A stretch of 64,000 bases of DNA from positions 2,263,337 to 2,327,336 of the forward strand of contig VYZB01000078.1 of NCBI GenBank assembly GCA_013397455.1. Direction: 5' to 3'. Position numbers and translations under genes: made by a program. Shown here one piece after another: positions 36,950-49,500 of the stretch; within the stretch, counting starts at the first letter, position 1; each line of letters starts with the position of its first letter. The notes beneath the pieces are model-generated. The model made no database searches, was not told the origin of the DNA, and saw only the letters and a list, made by a program, of their open reading frames with translations. This DNA is from Crotophaga sulcirostris. Lineage: Eukaryota > Chordata > Aves > Cuculiformes > Crotophagidae.

Positions 36950-38500
36950 CCAGCTGTAAGTACCATAAGGTTTCACCACCCTCATCGTAAAAAATTTCTT
37001 CCTTATATCAACTCTAAGTCTACATCTAGTCTAAGTCTACCCTCTTTTAGTTTAAAAGCATTATCCATTGTCCTATCACAACAGACCATGCCCCCTTTAA
37101 GTACTGAAAGGCTGCAATAAGGTCTCCCAGGAGCCTTCCCTTCTCCAGGTTGAACAACCCAAACTCCCTCAGCCTGTCCTCATAGCAGAGGTGTGCCAGT
37201 GCTCTGATTATTTTTGTGGTCCTCCTCTAGACCCACCTCAACAGGTCCATGTCTTTCCTGTGCTGAGGGCTCCAGAGTTGTATGCAGTTCTCCAGGTGGG
37301 GTCTCAACACAGTAGAGTATAGGGACAGAATCACCTCCCTCAACCTGCTGGCCATGCTACTTTTGATGCAGCCCAGGATATGGGTGGCCTTCTAGGCTGC
37401 AATCAGACATTGATGGCTCATGTTCAGATTTTCATCCACCAGGACTCCCTAGTTCCTCTTTTCAGGGCTGCTCTCAATCCCTTCATCCCCAACCAAGATT
37501 CAGGACCTTGCACTTGGCCTTATTGAACCTCATGAGGTTCACATGGGCCCACTCCTCAAGCTTCTCCACATCTCTCTGGATGTTATCTCATCCCTCATGC
37601 ACATGAACCACACCATACAGCTTGGTGTCATCTGTAAACTTGCTGAGGTTGTGCTCAATCCCACTGTCATTGATGACGATACTGAACAGTACAGGTCCCA
37701 GTATGGACCCCTGAGAGACATCACTTGTCACAGGTCTCCTTGGAGACAGTGAGCTGTTGACCACTACCCTCTGGCTGCAACCATCCAGCCAATTCCTGAT
37801 CCACCAAACAGTCCAGCCATCAAATCCATCTCTCTCCAATATTGAGAGAAGGATGTTGTGGACGACCGTGTCAGAGGCCTTACAGAAGTCCAGATAGATT
37901 GCATCCATAGCTCTTACCTTGTCCGCTGATGTAGTCGCTCCACCAAAGAAAGCCACTGGGTTGATCAGGCAGGACTTGCCCTTGGTGAAGCCCTGCTGGC
38001 TGTCTAGAGTCACCTCCCTGTCCTCCATGTGGCTTAACATAATTTCTAGGAGGGCCTGTTCCATGATCTCGCCAGGTACAGAGATGAGTCTCACAGATTG
38101 GGTCCTCCTTTCTACCCTTTTTAAAAATGGGTGCAATGTTTCCCAGTCACCAGGGGCTTCACCTGGCTTCCATGACTTTTCAAATACTGTGGAGAGTGAC
38201 TTAGCAACTGCATCATCCACTTCCCTCAGGACTCTGGGATGCATCTGGTCAGGTCCCATAGTTTTATGTGTGTTCAGGTTCCTCAGGTGGTCACAAACCT
38301 GATTTTCCCTTACAGTGGGAGGGACTTTGCTCTCCCAGTCACTGTCTTGCAGTTCATACACTTGAGAGGTGTGGGAAGGAAGGTTGCCAGTGAAGACGGA
38401 GTCAAAGAATTTGTTGAGTACCTCAGCCTTGTCCTTACCTTTTTTTACTAGTTTCCAATCTTGTTCACCAGGGGGGTACACTTTCTCTGACCTTCATCTT
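36950..38500 (-). mobile_element. CR1 LINE with much of the reverse transcriptase
   Basis: On the minus strand a 297-codon open frame (38481-37588) covers the reverse transcriptase from about [16 protein letters not shown] through a thumb-like [17 protein letters not shown] segment to [17 protein letters not shown] and the catalytic-site block. That block reads FTDD where CR1 elements have FADD. The rest of ORF2 and the 3' UTR run frameshifted to about 36950 (antisense of the [15 protein letters not shown] and [18 protein letters not shown] blocks). The usual ATTCTATG tail is not visible, so the 3' end is lost or decayed. The element is inactive. Confidence 0.92.
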
Positions 38501-41500
38501 CCTCATGGGAGGATACAGAGAAGGCAGAGCCAAATGCTTTTCAGAAGTGCACATCCACAGATGAAAAGCAAGACACACAAGCTGGAGGATGGAAAGATCA
38601 GGCTAGAAATAAGTAAAATGTTTTTCACCATGAGTTTGTTCAAACACTCTGAAACAGAGACTTTGTGCAGTCTGTCTTCCTGTACAAGGCTATGATTAAC
38701 TTGCTGTAGTTGACCATGGGATGTGGACAGGTTGATCTCCAGAGGTGCTGACCAGCTTCAGCCACTTAAGGTTTTTTGAAATGACTTCTACACAAGATCA
38801 TTCCAAGAAACTCTACACTGAATTTTTGAGTTTGCTGCTGTTTAGCACAAACCAACAAAAATGCAATACCTATGCAGTTTCTAACTCTAGATTCTCAGAG
38901 CAGAAATGCTGCACTGACAAGTACCTTGTACCTCAAGTATGTGAAATACAAGAACTTCAGAAAGCACTCAGAATTCTGAGGCTGTAAATTATTAAGAAAA
39001 AAAATGTTGCATATTTTTTTCCATTTGTAATTGCCATGAGCAGGCATTCAGTTTCTGTGAAGATATCATCAAGATATACTGAACTGAAAAATGTGCATTG
39101 AACTGAGACATCTATATCAATCTTGCCTTTACTTCAAACAATATTTGTCTTGCAAGGTAAATCTTATCAGTGCTGAAAAACCTCACAGTTAATAGGTGTA
39201 TTTAAGTGTTTTTTATGTTGAGATCACATCAGCTAATGGCAATACAGTTGGTGAAAGGATGATAACTATTCACAGATGAAGAGCCTGGCTGAACCTGGCT
39301 GTATTTACAAGCCTCTCCTAGCAACCTTAAGGTCAATACTGCAGTTTTTGCTTTGGGGGGGCTACCAATAAGCAGCAGTCAAGCAGTCATCTGGAAGATT
39401 AGCAGGAACAGAAGCAGCTGTTCTCTTGCACCAGCACTTATCTCACAAGTTCATACCATCATGCTTCACAAGATACATTGTTATTCCCACAGCAAATTGG
39501 GTGATCAACTTGCCAAACGAGGAACAGAGCAGGGAACACAGCAGGAAAAGGGGCTTCCTGCACCACACAGGAAACTAGTGTCTGAGTCTTAGAGAAGACC
39601 ATGTACGTGTTTTTGAATCAAACCCTGTCTCACCACCTCCATAGACAACAACAGCAACACCAGCACTGCCCACCCAAAATCTGGATTTCACAGCCTACTA
39701 CCTTCCTGGCCAGAGTTCCAACTGGACATCACCAACACAGCCCAAAGACATGTCATTGAACAACTCCAATCTCCTAATTATTCCTCAAGGCAGAAGCCCA
39801 CAATAACATCCATTGTACACAGCCTGCTTAAATGGCTTGCACTGCATTAACAGAGTTGATTCATGCCATTTCGTTCGTCTCCAGCTCCTGTATAGGACTC
39901 TATCTGGTCCCTGCCAAAGCACATCCCTATCCATTCTCCCATTGGAAGCAGAAGGTGAAATAAACAGGTAATGAGCTCTTCACACAGCTGTTGCTCACCT
40001 ACAGTAAGATGTACAGGCCAATTGAATATTAGGGCTTTTATCTGAACGAAATATAGGCCCATGCCACTACATACTTTCTGACAAATTAGTGAGTGTTCCA
40101 CGTAGAAAGGCTGACTGGTGGAAAGGGGTGACTCAGCAACAGCCAAGCTCTAGAAGACATTGGCAGAGATACCACAAGAACTAGTGAAACAGAGGCAGGA
40201 CAACATGCCACAACAAAAGATACCCTGTATGGTACATAGTGTTGGTTTTACTAGGGTGGCATGGAAGACTTTAGAAGCTTCAAATTTGAACACGTATTTC
40301 AGCATAAAGCATTCTCACTAGATGGGAAGTATGATTGAAAAAAAAACCTGTGGAGACAGAAATGCTTATTTGTTCAGGACCATAACCTTAATATCTGTTA
40401 GCCCAATTACCATAATTGATGTTGCAAGAGATGGAAATCAGAAATCCAATCACTATCACAAATACTGCTTTAGTTTGTTTGCACTCCACTGATTTTTAAA
40501 AGCTATTTCTTTCAGAACCTCTGTATTGTTTTGGTGAAAAGAAAATGTTCTGTTATCAATAAAATTAAGATACTCAGCAGACCAGGAGCTTCTTGGGAAA
40601 AGAATTTAGATCTCTGATCATAATTTTCCACTTTACAACAACAGATCCACCAATATATTATCCTACTGCAAGTGACAGACAAAAATATTAAGTCTCTAGT
40701 TTTTCTTCCTTTGACCTTCAAATAGCCTGCAAGTAGGAGTGCTTCACAAACAGGTTGTGGTGACCACGGTATCTGAGACTAAGCAACACCTCTCTCAAAG
40801 CTGCCACAGTGAAATAACCACTCAGCTGATCCTGCAGCAATTTTTCACATTGGGTTCACATCCTCACTTTGGAGTGGCTGCCTACAGCCCTGGAGAAAAC
40901 CAGTAGGCCTACCTGGCCAAGTATCCGAAGTGTGATTCCTACCCGTGTCCTGATAATATTTACATGGTATACCTGTAGATGTTTCAAACCAGTGTTTTCA
41001 CAGAAGGTTTTTCTCTGCTGCTTCAAGCTGCCTCTGAGACAGCAGTAAAACCTTCCCCAAATGCTGATAACTTTTCTTGAACATTATTGTTCCCAGAGAC
41101 GATCTTAAACCTTAAGTTCATTTTCACAGCAGATCTGTGTGCAAATCATTGTATCTTGTCAAACATTTAATATAAAAAGTTTCTCTGAGCTGTTTTAGGC
41201 TTTATTTTTCTTTACTTTGTATGGAAGTTCTTCACTAACTTAATGGCTTTAAGTATAGGCTGTCTTTGTGTGAACAAGTTAGAGGTGATGGTAAATTTTA
41301 TTTACACAGAAATCAAGTTACATCTTAGATGTATCCCTGCAGGATCGTTGCATAGACAAGTAGTGATAACGTGCAGTGTCAGAAGTTTGAGGTGTCTGAG
41401 ATGGGAAAGACACTTCTGGAAGGTGAAACAATCCCTTTGATAGAGCAAAATGGGGAAGATGTCCAGCCTGGAAACATATTTGTGTTGCATCAGCTACCCT

Positions 41501-41580
41501 GACATTCAGCAGGCTTCAGTCAAAATTCTGTTGTTTTATTTTAATTTCTTGCTGTTGTCCCCTTCATAGATCGGAAATTT

Positions 41581-41618
41581 AAAAAAAAAAAAAAAAAACA
41601 CAAACAAACAAAAAAAAA
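41581..41618 (+). repeat. A-rich tract
   Basis: Eighteen A followed by CACAAACAAACA and nine more A. It could be the tail of an old retrotransposed copy. I cannot identify a parent sequence upstream. Confidence 0.8.
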
Positions 41619-42431
41619 TGAGAAGAAGAAAGGAAGACTAAACTTGATAGAAATCAAGTGTTAAGCAGTTGAGGAGGGAGGTAAGAGTTTTCTTTTTAGT
41701 TAAAGGAGGAGAATAGTGACACAGAGGACACTAGAATTTAGCTAGAGACTTCTCCATTAGTTATGTAAGAAGTAACCCTCAGAGACACTCCCTTAACTAC
41801 TTAAGAAGTAACAGGAACCCAGGTATTCCTGACTCATTGCTAGCTCCTAACTCTTTTACTTGGTCCAAAAGTAAACACCTAGTACCTGGCTTTGTCCAGG
41901 TAGAGTTTTCCATGCTCTCCCTCTTCAGAAGGGCAAGGAGCAGCCAACCACTACAGCAGTTGGTTTTGCAGCTGAAAACTTGTTAGCAGGCCTCACTGAC
42001 TAAAAAGGCTCAGAATTGAATCTGTCAGTTTTCAGTTGACATTCGAAACATTTTGAGGTAAATCCAAAAGTCCTTTGTACATGGTGCAGGTGATTAAGTT
42101 ACTGACATTTCTTCCCTTTTGAATGGCACAGAGTGAGACACTGCTGTGGCATCTATTGGTGTAAACAATCAATGTAAGAGAAACATCTAACTCTGCATGT
42201 AGGGTAGCATATAGTATTTATTGTTCTCAGTAAATATCTTCATAAAACTTCAGATCTACAGCTTTGGAGGGCTGCTGGTAGGCAAGGAGGATGTAACAGA
42301 AGCCACAAGGGGGTGATCCTAAGGACATTCTAGCAGGTTCTAATGAGCATGATCAGCTGCTCTTGGCCCAGTGTGCCTGAAGGGTTTGTTGCAACTGTTA
42401 AGTTAGTTGCTAATTAACTAATAGGGTTGTT

Positions 42432-42456
42432 AATTAACAGTTGTTAACTGTTAATT
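42432..42456. repeat. Perfect 11-base inverted repeat, 3-base loop
   Basis: AATTAACAGTT, GTT, AACTGTTAATT, in a stretch rich in TTAATTAA and GTTAAC palindromes just before the 5' part of the long CR1 element. Confidence 0.85.
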
Positions 42457-42699
42457 TGTTGGCCTGTTAAATTAGGCAGGGCTAAGCACCTTTTTAACTG
42501 GTGCTCAGGACGTGCCCATATTAAAAGCCAGGTGGAGACTACATAATACAGCCAACAGATACAGCAGCTTGTGAGGAGGGAGTCTCAGTTGAATTTGTAT
42601 CACTGTGACAGCCTTATGCATGGTACTAACATACCACAGAGAACTCTCCCCAGCAGGTGCTGGTGTAGTTGACCCTGCTAGGGTGGAGGCTTTGACACA

Positions 42700-43720
42700 G
42701 ACTGAGCTCTGGATAGTGTACACAGGCCTCCAAGGCTGCAGGGAGTGCCTGGGGTCTCTCTCTGATACTAGGTGAGGTGGTTCTCCTCCTGCAGGAGATA
42801 TACTGTCTTGGAGGATCTGTGCTGCCAAGAGGAACAGTTATGGGAGGAAGCGAGCAGGCTGTGCAGAATCAGGGGAGAGGAAAAGGAAACAGATGGGATC
42901 TTCTCTAAGCCTCAATAGCTTGAAAAGCCACCACTCCCAACTGCAGTAGAGAAGCTGCCAGTGTCCAACCCTAATATTGAAGTAAGTACAACCTCTGGAG
43001 AATGGGAAGGATGGATGCTGGTGACTTCTGGCACAAAGAGGAAGGCTCCTACCTCACCTAAGAGCTTCTAACTACAAAATTGGTTCACTGCCCTCAAAGT
43101 TGAAGAGGAGCATCATGTGCCTTCAAGCAAAGAATCTGGTCCACCTGACCCTTAACCGTGCAATACCACAAGGAAGAAACAGTGATTAATTGTAACAGGT
43201 GACCCCTTGCTGCAGTGCAGGGGACAGAGGCACCCATCTGTTGACCTGACCTATCAACTAGAAAGGTTTGCTGACTGGCAGGGGCCTGGACATAGCATAT
43301 TGTGTAGGAGCAGCTGAAGCTTGTCCAACTCTTGGACTGCTATCTGCAGCTTCCATGGGGGAACAAATGATGCTGCTAGAGGAAACTTGGAGAGTATCAA
43401 AAATGAGTACAGAGCTCTGGGAGTGATAGTCAAGAGCCTGAGGGCCCATATAGCATTCTTAGTCCTGCTGGTTAAAGGAAAAGATGTGGAGAGGAAGGTA
43501 CATGTAAATAATGGGCTGCAGAACTGGTGTTGGCATCAGTTTGGTGTTCTGTGACCATAGGACTCTGCAGATCAGTATCTGCTTGGGATAGATGGGATCC
43601 ACATCACTAAGCAGAGCAAAGCTTTTTTTTGCCAATAGGATGGCTGACTTCATAAGGAGGGCTTTAAAAGCAACAAAGTGGAGCTTAAATGGGGACATTT
43701 CCAGGATTTGCATGTAAGCA
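42700..43720 (+). pseudogene. CR1 ORF1 remnant with esterase-like domain
   Basis: CR1 ORF1 encodes an RNA-binding protein with an SGNH-hydrolase-like domain. Here the start of that domain reads TGDPLLQ where a GDS-type block is expected (about 43198-43218), followed by a degraded LTYQLERF segment. A well-kept FHGGTNDAARGNLESIKNEY block lies near 43351-43410 and GKDVERKVHVNNGLQNWCWH near 43477-43540, ending with DGIHITKQSKA-like sequence. Frameshifts separate the blocks. The Ser-to-Pro change in the first block would remove the catalytic serine if the alignment is right. Confidence 0.75.
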
Positions 43721-43749
43721 AGGAAGTGCCTACAAGGCATAATTATGGA

Positions 43750-46080
43750 GAAATCCTTAAAACCATTTCTAGAAAGTGAACATGCTGAGGTGCCTCTCTA
43801 AAGTGAATACTAATGCTTGCAGTGTAGGGAATAAATACAGTGAGTTAGAGATCTATGTACAGTTGCATGGCTATGGTCTTGTTGGATCACATGACAGGAT
43901 GGCTTGTAAGACTGAGCGTTACAGTAAAGGGATAGAGGCATTTTAGGAAGGATAGGAAGGAAAGATGAGGAGAGGAAGTTGCCCTTTATATGAGAGAGCA
44001 ACTGGAGTGCATGGAGCTCTGCCTGGGGATGAGGAGACAACTGAGAGCTTATGGGTAAGGATGAAAGAGAGTAAAGGTAAAGGTGATGTTATAGTAGATG
44101 TCTACTACACACCACCTGACTAGGAGAACAAGTGGATGAGGTCCTCTACAGATGGGAGCAGCCTTACATTTGTGGGGTGTGGTTCTCATGGGAGACTTCC
44201 ACCACCCTGGTATCTGCTGGAGTGGCAACACAGCAGTCCATAAGCAATCCTGGAGGTTTCTGAAGTGCATTGATGATAACTCTCGTTTAAAAGTGACAGA
44301 GGAGTCAACAAGGGGAGGTTCCCTGCTGAACCTTGTACCCATCAACAGTTTGTTGGGAATATGAAGATTAAGGGCAGCTTTGGCTGCAGTGACCATGAGG
44401 TGGTGAATTTCAAGATCCTGAATGGAGGGAGGAGGGTAAAAAGCAAGCTTACAACCCTGGACTTAAGGAAGGCAGACTTTGGCCTCTTCAAAGATCTTGG
44501 AAGAGTCCTGTGGGATAAGGTCCTGGAAGGAGGATGTGTCAAAGAAATCTGGTTAATATTTGAGTACCACCTTCTCCAAGCTCAAGAGTGGTGCGTCACA
44601 GTGGATAGGAAGTCAGGCGAAAATACCAGAAGGCCTTTGTGGATGAACATGAAGCTCCTGACCAAACTCAAACACAAAAAGGAAGCATGCAGAAGGTGGA
44701 AACAAGGATAGGTAGCCTGAGAGGAATATAGCGACAATCTCTGAGTATGCAGGGATGAAGTTAGGAAAGCTAAAGCCCAATGAAATTGAATCTGCCTGAG
44801 GGTGTGTAAGAGAACAAGAAGGGCTTCTATAAGTATATACGTGACAAAAGGAAGATGAGGGGAAATCTGAGCTCATTGCTGAATAAGATATGTTACAAAA
44901 GAAATGAAAAGGGATGAGGTACGGAATGCCTTTGCTTCAGTCTTTAGTATTAAGATCATTCTTCAGGAATCTCAGAGACCAAAGAAAAAATGTGGAGCAC
45001 AGAAGATGTACCCTTGCTGGAAGAGGACCAGGTCAAGGAATGCTTGAACAATCTGAACATACCTAAGTCCATGAACCCTGAGGGAGTGCACCCATGAGTG
45101 CTGATGTAGGTGGCAGATGTTATTGTGAGGCACCTCAATAATCTTGGAGAGAATTATAGGGACTGGAAGAAGTGCTCAGACACTGGAGCCTGTTATTTCT
45201 GTCTTCAAGAAGGGAAAAAAAAGGAAACCAGGGAAGTAAAGGCTGTTCAGCCTAACTTTGATCCCTAGGAAGCTGATGGAGCTGCTAATCCTAGAAGTCA
45301 TTTCCAGGCACGTGGATTATGAGAAAATCATCAGGAGTAGTAAGCATGGCTTCACCAAAGAGAAGTCATGTGATGAACTTCTACAATGTAAGGCCTGGAA
45401 AGTGAGGGAAGAGCAGTGGTTATTCTCTGCCTGGGCTTTAAAAAAGTGTTTAACATTTTCTGCGATAGATACTCACAGAGAAGCTGGATGGGTGGATTGA
45501 AAACTGGCTGAATGGCTGGTGTCAGAGTGTGGTTATTAGTGGACCAAAATCTAGTCAGATGCCATAAATAGTGGTATACCCCAGGGGTCAGTAGTGGGTC
45601 CACTCCTGCTTAATATCTCCATTAATAATCTGGATGATGGGGCAGATTGTGCCCTTAGCAAATTTGCTGATGACATAGAACTGGGAGGAGGGGCTGATGT
45701 ACCAGAAGTTGAGCTGCCCTCAAGAGGAACCTCAATAGATGCAAGGAATAGGCTGACAGAAGCATAATAATTTTCATCAAAGAGTGAAGGATAAAGCGCT
45801 GCACCGAGGAGGGAACAACCCCATGCATCAATACATGCTGGTGTTCATGTCCGTGTTCAATGCCAAGTTGAACATAAGCCAGCAATGCATGCTTGCAGCA
45901 AATGTGGCAAATGGCATCCTGCACTGTGATAGGAGGAGTGATGCCAGCAAGTCAAGGGAGGTGATCCTTGTCCTCTCCTCAGTGCTGGTGAGGCCACACC
46001 TGAAGCGTTGTGTTCAGTTCTGGATTCCCTGGTACGAGAGACAGACACACTGGAAAGAGTCCAGCAAAGGGTCAGTAAAA
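43750..46080 (+). pseudogene. CR1 ORF2 remnant (endonuclease and reverse transcriptase)
   Basis: Endonuclease blocks appear at 43810-44400, including VLMGDFHHPGICWSGN at about 44177-44225, where the catalytic GDFN is GDFH. The linker and reverse transcriptase follow to about 46080, with KHGFTKEKSC near 45337, a [18 protein letters not shown] region near 45590 and [10 protein letters not shown] near 45660, which keeps the FADD catalytic pair. The C-terminal RPHLKRCVQFW and LFSLRRRRHRRDLI-like blocks precede the 3' UTR. Numerous stops and shifts make it non-coding. Confidence 0.85.
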
Positions 46081-46508
46081 TGTTGAAGAGACTGGAGCCT
46101 CTCCTGCGAGGAAAGGCTGAGAGACCTGGGACTGTTCAGCCTACGCAGAAGAAGGCACAGGAGAGACCTCATCCATTTACATAAATAACTGAAGAGTGAG
46201 TGCAATGAAGCCAGAGCCAGATTATTTTCAGTGGTGCCCAGTGACAGGACCTGAGGCAACAGGCACAGACTGAAACACAGAAGGTGCCTTCTGAACATTA
46301 GGAAGCACTTTTTTACTGTGAGGGTTACTGAACCCTGGCACAGGTTGCCCAGACAGGTGGTAGAACCTCCCACACTGGAGATATGCAAAAGGCAACCTGG
46401 ACTCAGTCCTGGGCAACCAGCTCTAGTTGGCCCTGCTGGTGTGGGCAGTTGAACAAGATGGCCTACAGAGATCCCTTCCAACCTCAATGCTTCTGTGTGA
46501 TTCATAGG

Positions 46509-49500
46509 GCCAATTAATTACATACCTTGATAACAGAAACAACAAATAATTTCCATTTCTTTTTCAAACATAGGCCTCATGTGGAGATAAAATGCCCAGT
46601 GCTCATGCTGAAAATGTCTCTAGAGTGGTGAAGTACCAGCAGTAACCAGCAGCAGATCAGGTATTTAGAATACGGCACGCAAACTCTAAGATATCAAATC
46701 CCTGACTTTTTTGAACACTTTTTCTTCTTGCGGTCATGCAGTATATGTATCTTAATCGTCCTGGTGTTCCCACAGCAGGGTGAGGTGCTTGCTTATCATA
46801 TTGTTTTTATATGTTATGTGATCTCTTACTAGTAAGGCTAGAGTATTTAAGACCTAGATGAACTGATGCTTTCTTTAATGTTATGATGCTGCTCGTACCA
46901 GTGCAGATTGATCACTTGCATTAGTTCTGCCCTGGGCACTTGGGCTGTGACTTGGTAGGGGAATCTCCAGAGTCCTCTTCATTAATATTTCAACACCTTA
47001 ATAAAATCCAAGACTACACTGATGTTTCAGGCATTACAGTTCATGTATTGCTAAGCATAATGCATCTGTGGGGCTTCTAAAAACACTTCTCAAAACTACA
47101 CTGTTTGCCCTTGTATTAAGCAACTCACAGGGTCAGGTTTCCTTGGTCAGCATTCCTGGGAGCCGTACCTTACTACCAGGTTCCATTCCTAACCCTGCCA
47201 CATACCTCTCTCTTTAAACAAAATATGCAATGCCAGGGATAACTGGCTAGAATAACAACCAAAAACCTCAACCACATTTCTTGCAAGGGCTAGATAAAGC
47301 TGTCACTATGCCCATGTTAAGCAGCCACAAAGTTATCTTGTTTGACAATTAGGCCTACTCACTTGTTTACTTATAGTGATGCCCTCTTCCGTGTTAGTGG
47401 TTAGGACAATATATTCTGGTTCAAAAGGGCAAACAAACCTGCCAAATTTTTACAGACTTCATCAGCTGATTTCTTTGTACTGCACTAATGTTGACAGTTC
47501 TGGTTTAATGTTGGAATTGTGCTGTAACTTTGAGGACAAAATATCCAAGTAATTTTATTTTAGCCAGATCACACACAAAAGATGAGGCTTAGGACTGTGA
47601 TATTTGCAATCCCCTTGGTCTGGCAGTTACATAAAATACTTCTTCATCCATCCCATGGCTTTATTAACCAGCCCTCTTCAAGCAAGAAGTATTTAGCTTT
47701 ATGGATGTGAATCATGAACTTTCTTGTACACACTACTTAACAACTATAACTAGTTTGATTTTTTTTTCCTTTCTGTGGCTAGAGTATAAGATTTCTTTTT
47801 CCACTTGACTAACACAGATCTATAATAAGCCAAAGGAAATTTAGCAGCATTGCAGGCAGAGAAACTATTTTTTCCCCAGTAACTGCTGCCTACTTAATAA
47901 TTAACTGGCAGCCAGAAAGATGAAAATTTTGCCTCAACTGAGGATGTAAAGATGCAAAACTCACTTAGTTAGCCCCTGCAGCTTGTAATCTGTCCCTTGA
48001 AGTTATTTTGTTAATTCCTAGCAATGTGAAAAATGGGAGTTATAGCTCAACAGGAGTGGCAACTTCAGGTGTCTACAAGCATTTAAAGTGCCACAAGCTG
48101 CCAGACTGCTGATTGACTCAGCAGCCTTTCAAACCAAATGCAATTCCTATTGACTTAGATGGGAGCTGAATGAAGGTGGTGCTGAGGTGATGCCATCTTT
48201 TGGTTATCTTCTATACACAATAAAGAGATCTGCACAAGTCTACTAGCAATCACATGGCCCATATTAGTATGTTAATAGGTTCATGCTAAAACACTGACAA
48301 GTTTTCTGTCCAGGAACATAACAAGTATAACGTCTTAGGAGTTTTCACATTACTACATTTTTCTCTTACATAGCTTTTGTATTATATCTAGACAAGCCTG
48401 CCTGCAAGCCAAATAAACCCCAAACTGTGGAAGAGATAAACCTGAGGTTCCAGTTTTGGTTACTTTACACTAAACAGAGAAACTTCCTTATGGAATTAAA
48501 ACAAACAAACAAAGAAAACCCAGACATGAAGACTAATACAGATGTCAGAAATTGGCTATGAGGATTCACAGACAATAGAAAGAGCTGAAACTTGATGTAT
48601 GTAACAACAACAGAAAAGCATACCGAGATGCTTAGCTCGATCTTTTTATTGCTGGTGATTTAAACCAATTTTACTCTAGTTTAATTTTGTTAAAATATGT
48701 AATATCTTGGCAGTGCACAGTTACACACTACACTTTTATCACTTGCAGGACTCCATCACATAGCAATAAGCATGTCTCTGCAAAGCAAGAAGCAACAGGT
48801 GCTACTCAGTGTGAGTTACCTTACCACAAGATGTCACTAGTGTCAAATAGAAGAAAGTTAATTTAAAAGAACTTCACAGACTTATTATGTGGGAATTGTA
48901 TTTACAAAATACACATCTTGTCAAAATAATCACTATTGTAAAAACTGACCCTGCTCAAATAAGAATTTTTATAATAGCTACAAGTGAGTGCTGGTACACT
49001 AAAGTATAATTTCTCTAAAATCTCATCTGTTTACTAGGTCAAAATGGTTACAAATATGCCATTTGTTCTATGTGCCTCATGCTGCGTACGTAGACATTGC
49101 ATCAATGATATTGTTGCTGTGAATAACACTAGAATAACTAGAAAAACACTAGAAATAGAAGTTCAAGAGAGGCAGGCACATGAGAGGTCTTTGAAAGCTA
49201 AGAGGGGAAACAGATTCCCATCTGCTTCCAATTCTAAAATGAAACGTTCTCTTAACTGCATTTTGTGTCTTTGAAAATTTATCTTGACAATGCTGTGAAA
49301 TGAACAAGATTTTTTTTTCTATAATTAATTTTGAAAGGGCAAAGCATATTGCTAGAGCAGATTTTACAGATGAGGTGTGAAATATATTTCAGTGGTGCAT
49401 TTTGGAACATCCCATTAAGGTAACCATTGACTATTCACAGTTCTCAACCAAAACAAATTAAATGTTGTGCTCCTGAGGAGTTTGCTGATAAATACCGCAT

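Larger units (their letters stand above)
38501..42489. other. Unique stretch, no gene recognised
   Basis: Mostly AT-rich. It holds an A-rich run at 41581-41618 and a small inverted repeat at 42432-42456. No exon pairs in compatible phase were found. Confidence 0.4.
42490..46508 (+). mobile_element. Nearly full-length CR1 LINE (about 4 kb)
   Basis: It contains, in order, a 5' region and ORF1 (to about 43720), ORF2 endonuclease and reverse transcriptase (43750-46060) and the 3' UTR ending ATCCCTTCCAACCTCAATGC then TTCTGTGTGATTC. Full CR1 elements are about 4.5 kb, so this is close to complete, which is unusual because most copies keep only the 3' few hundred bases. Many stops and frameshifts show it is old. 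The exact 5' boundary is uncertain. Confidence 0.88.
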
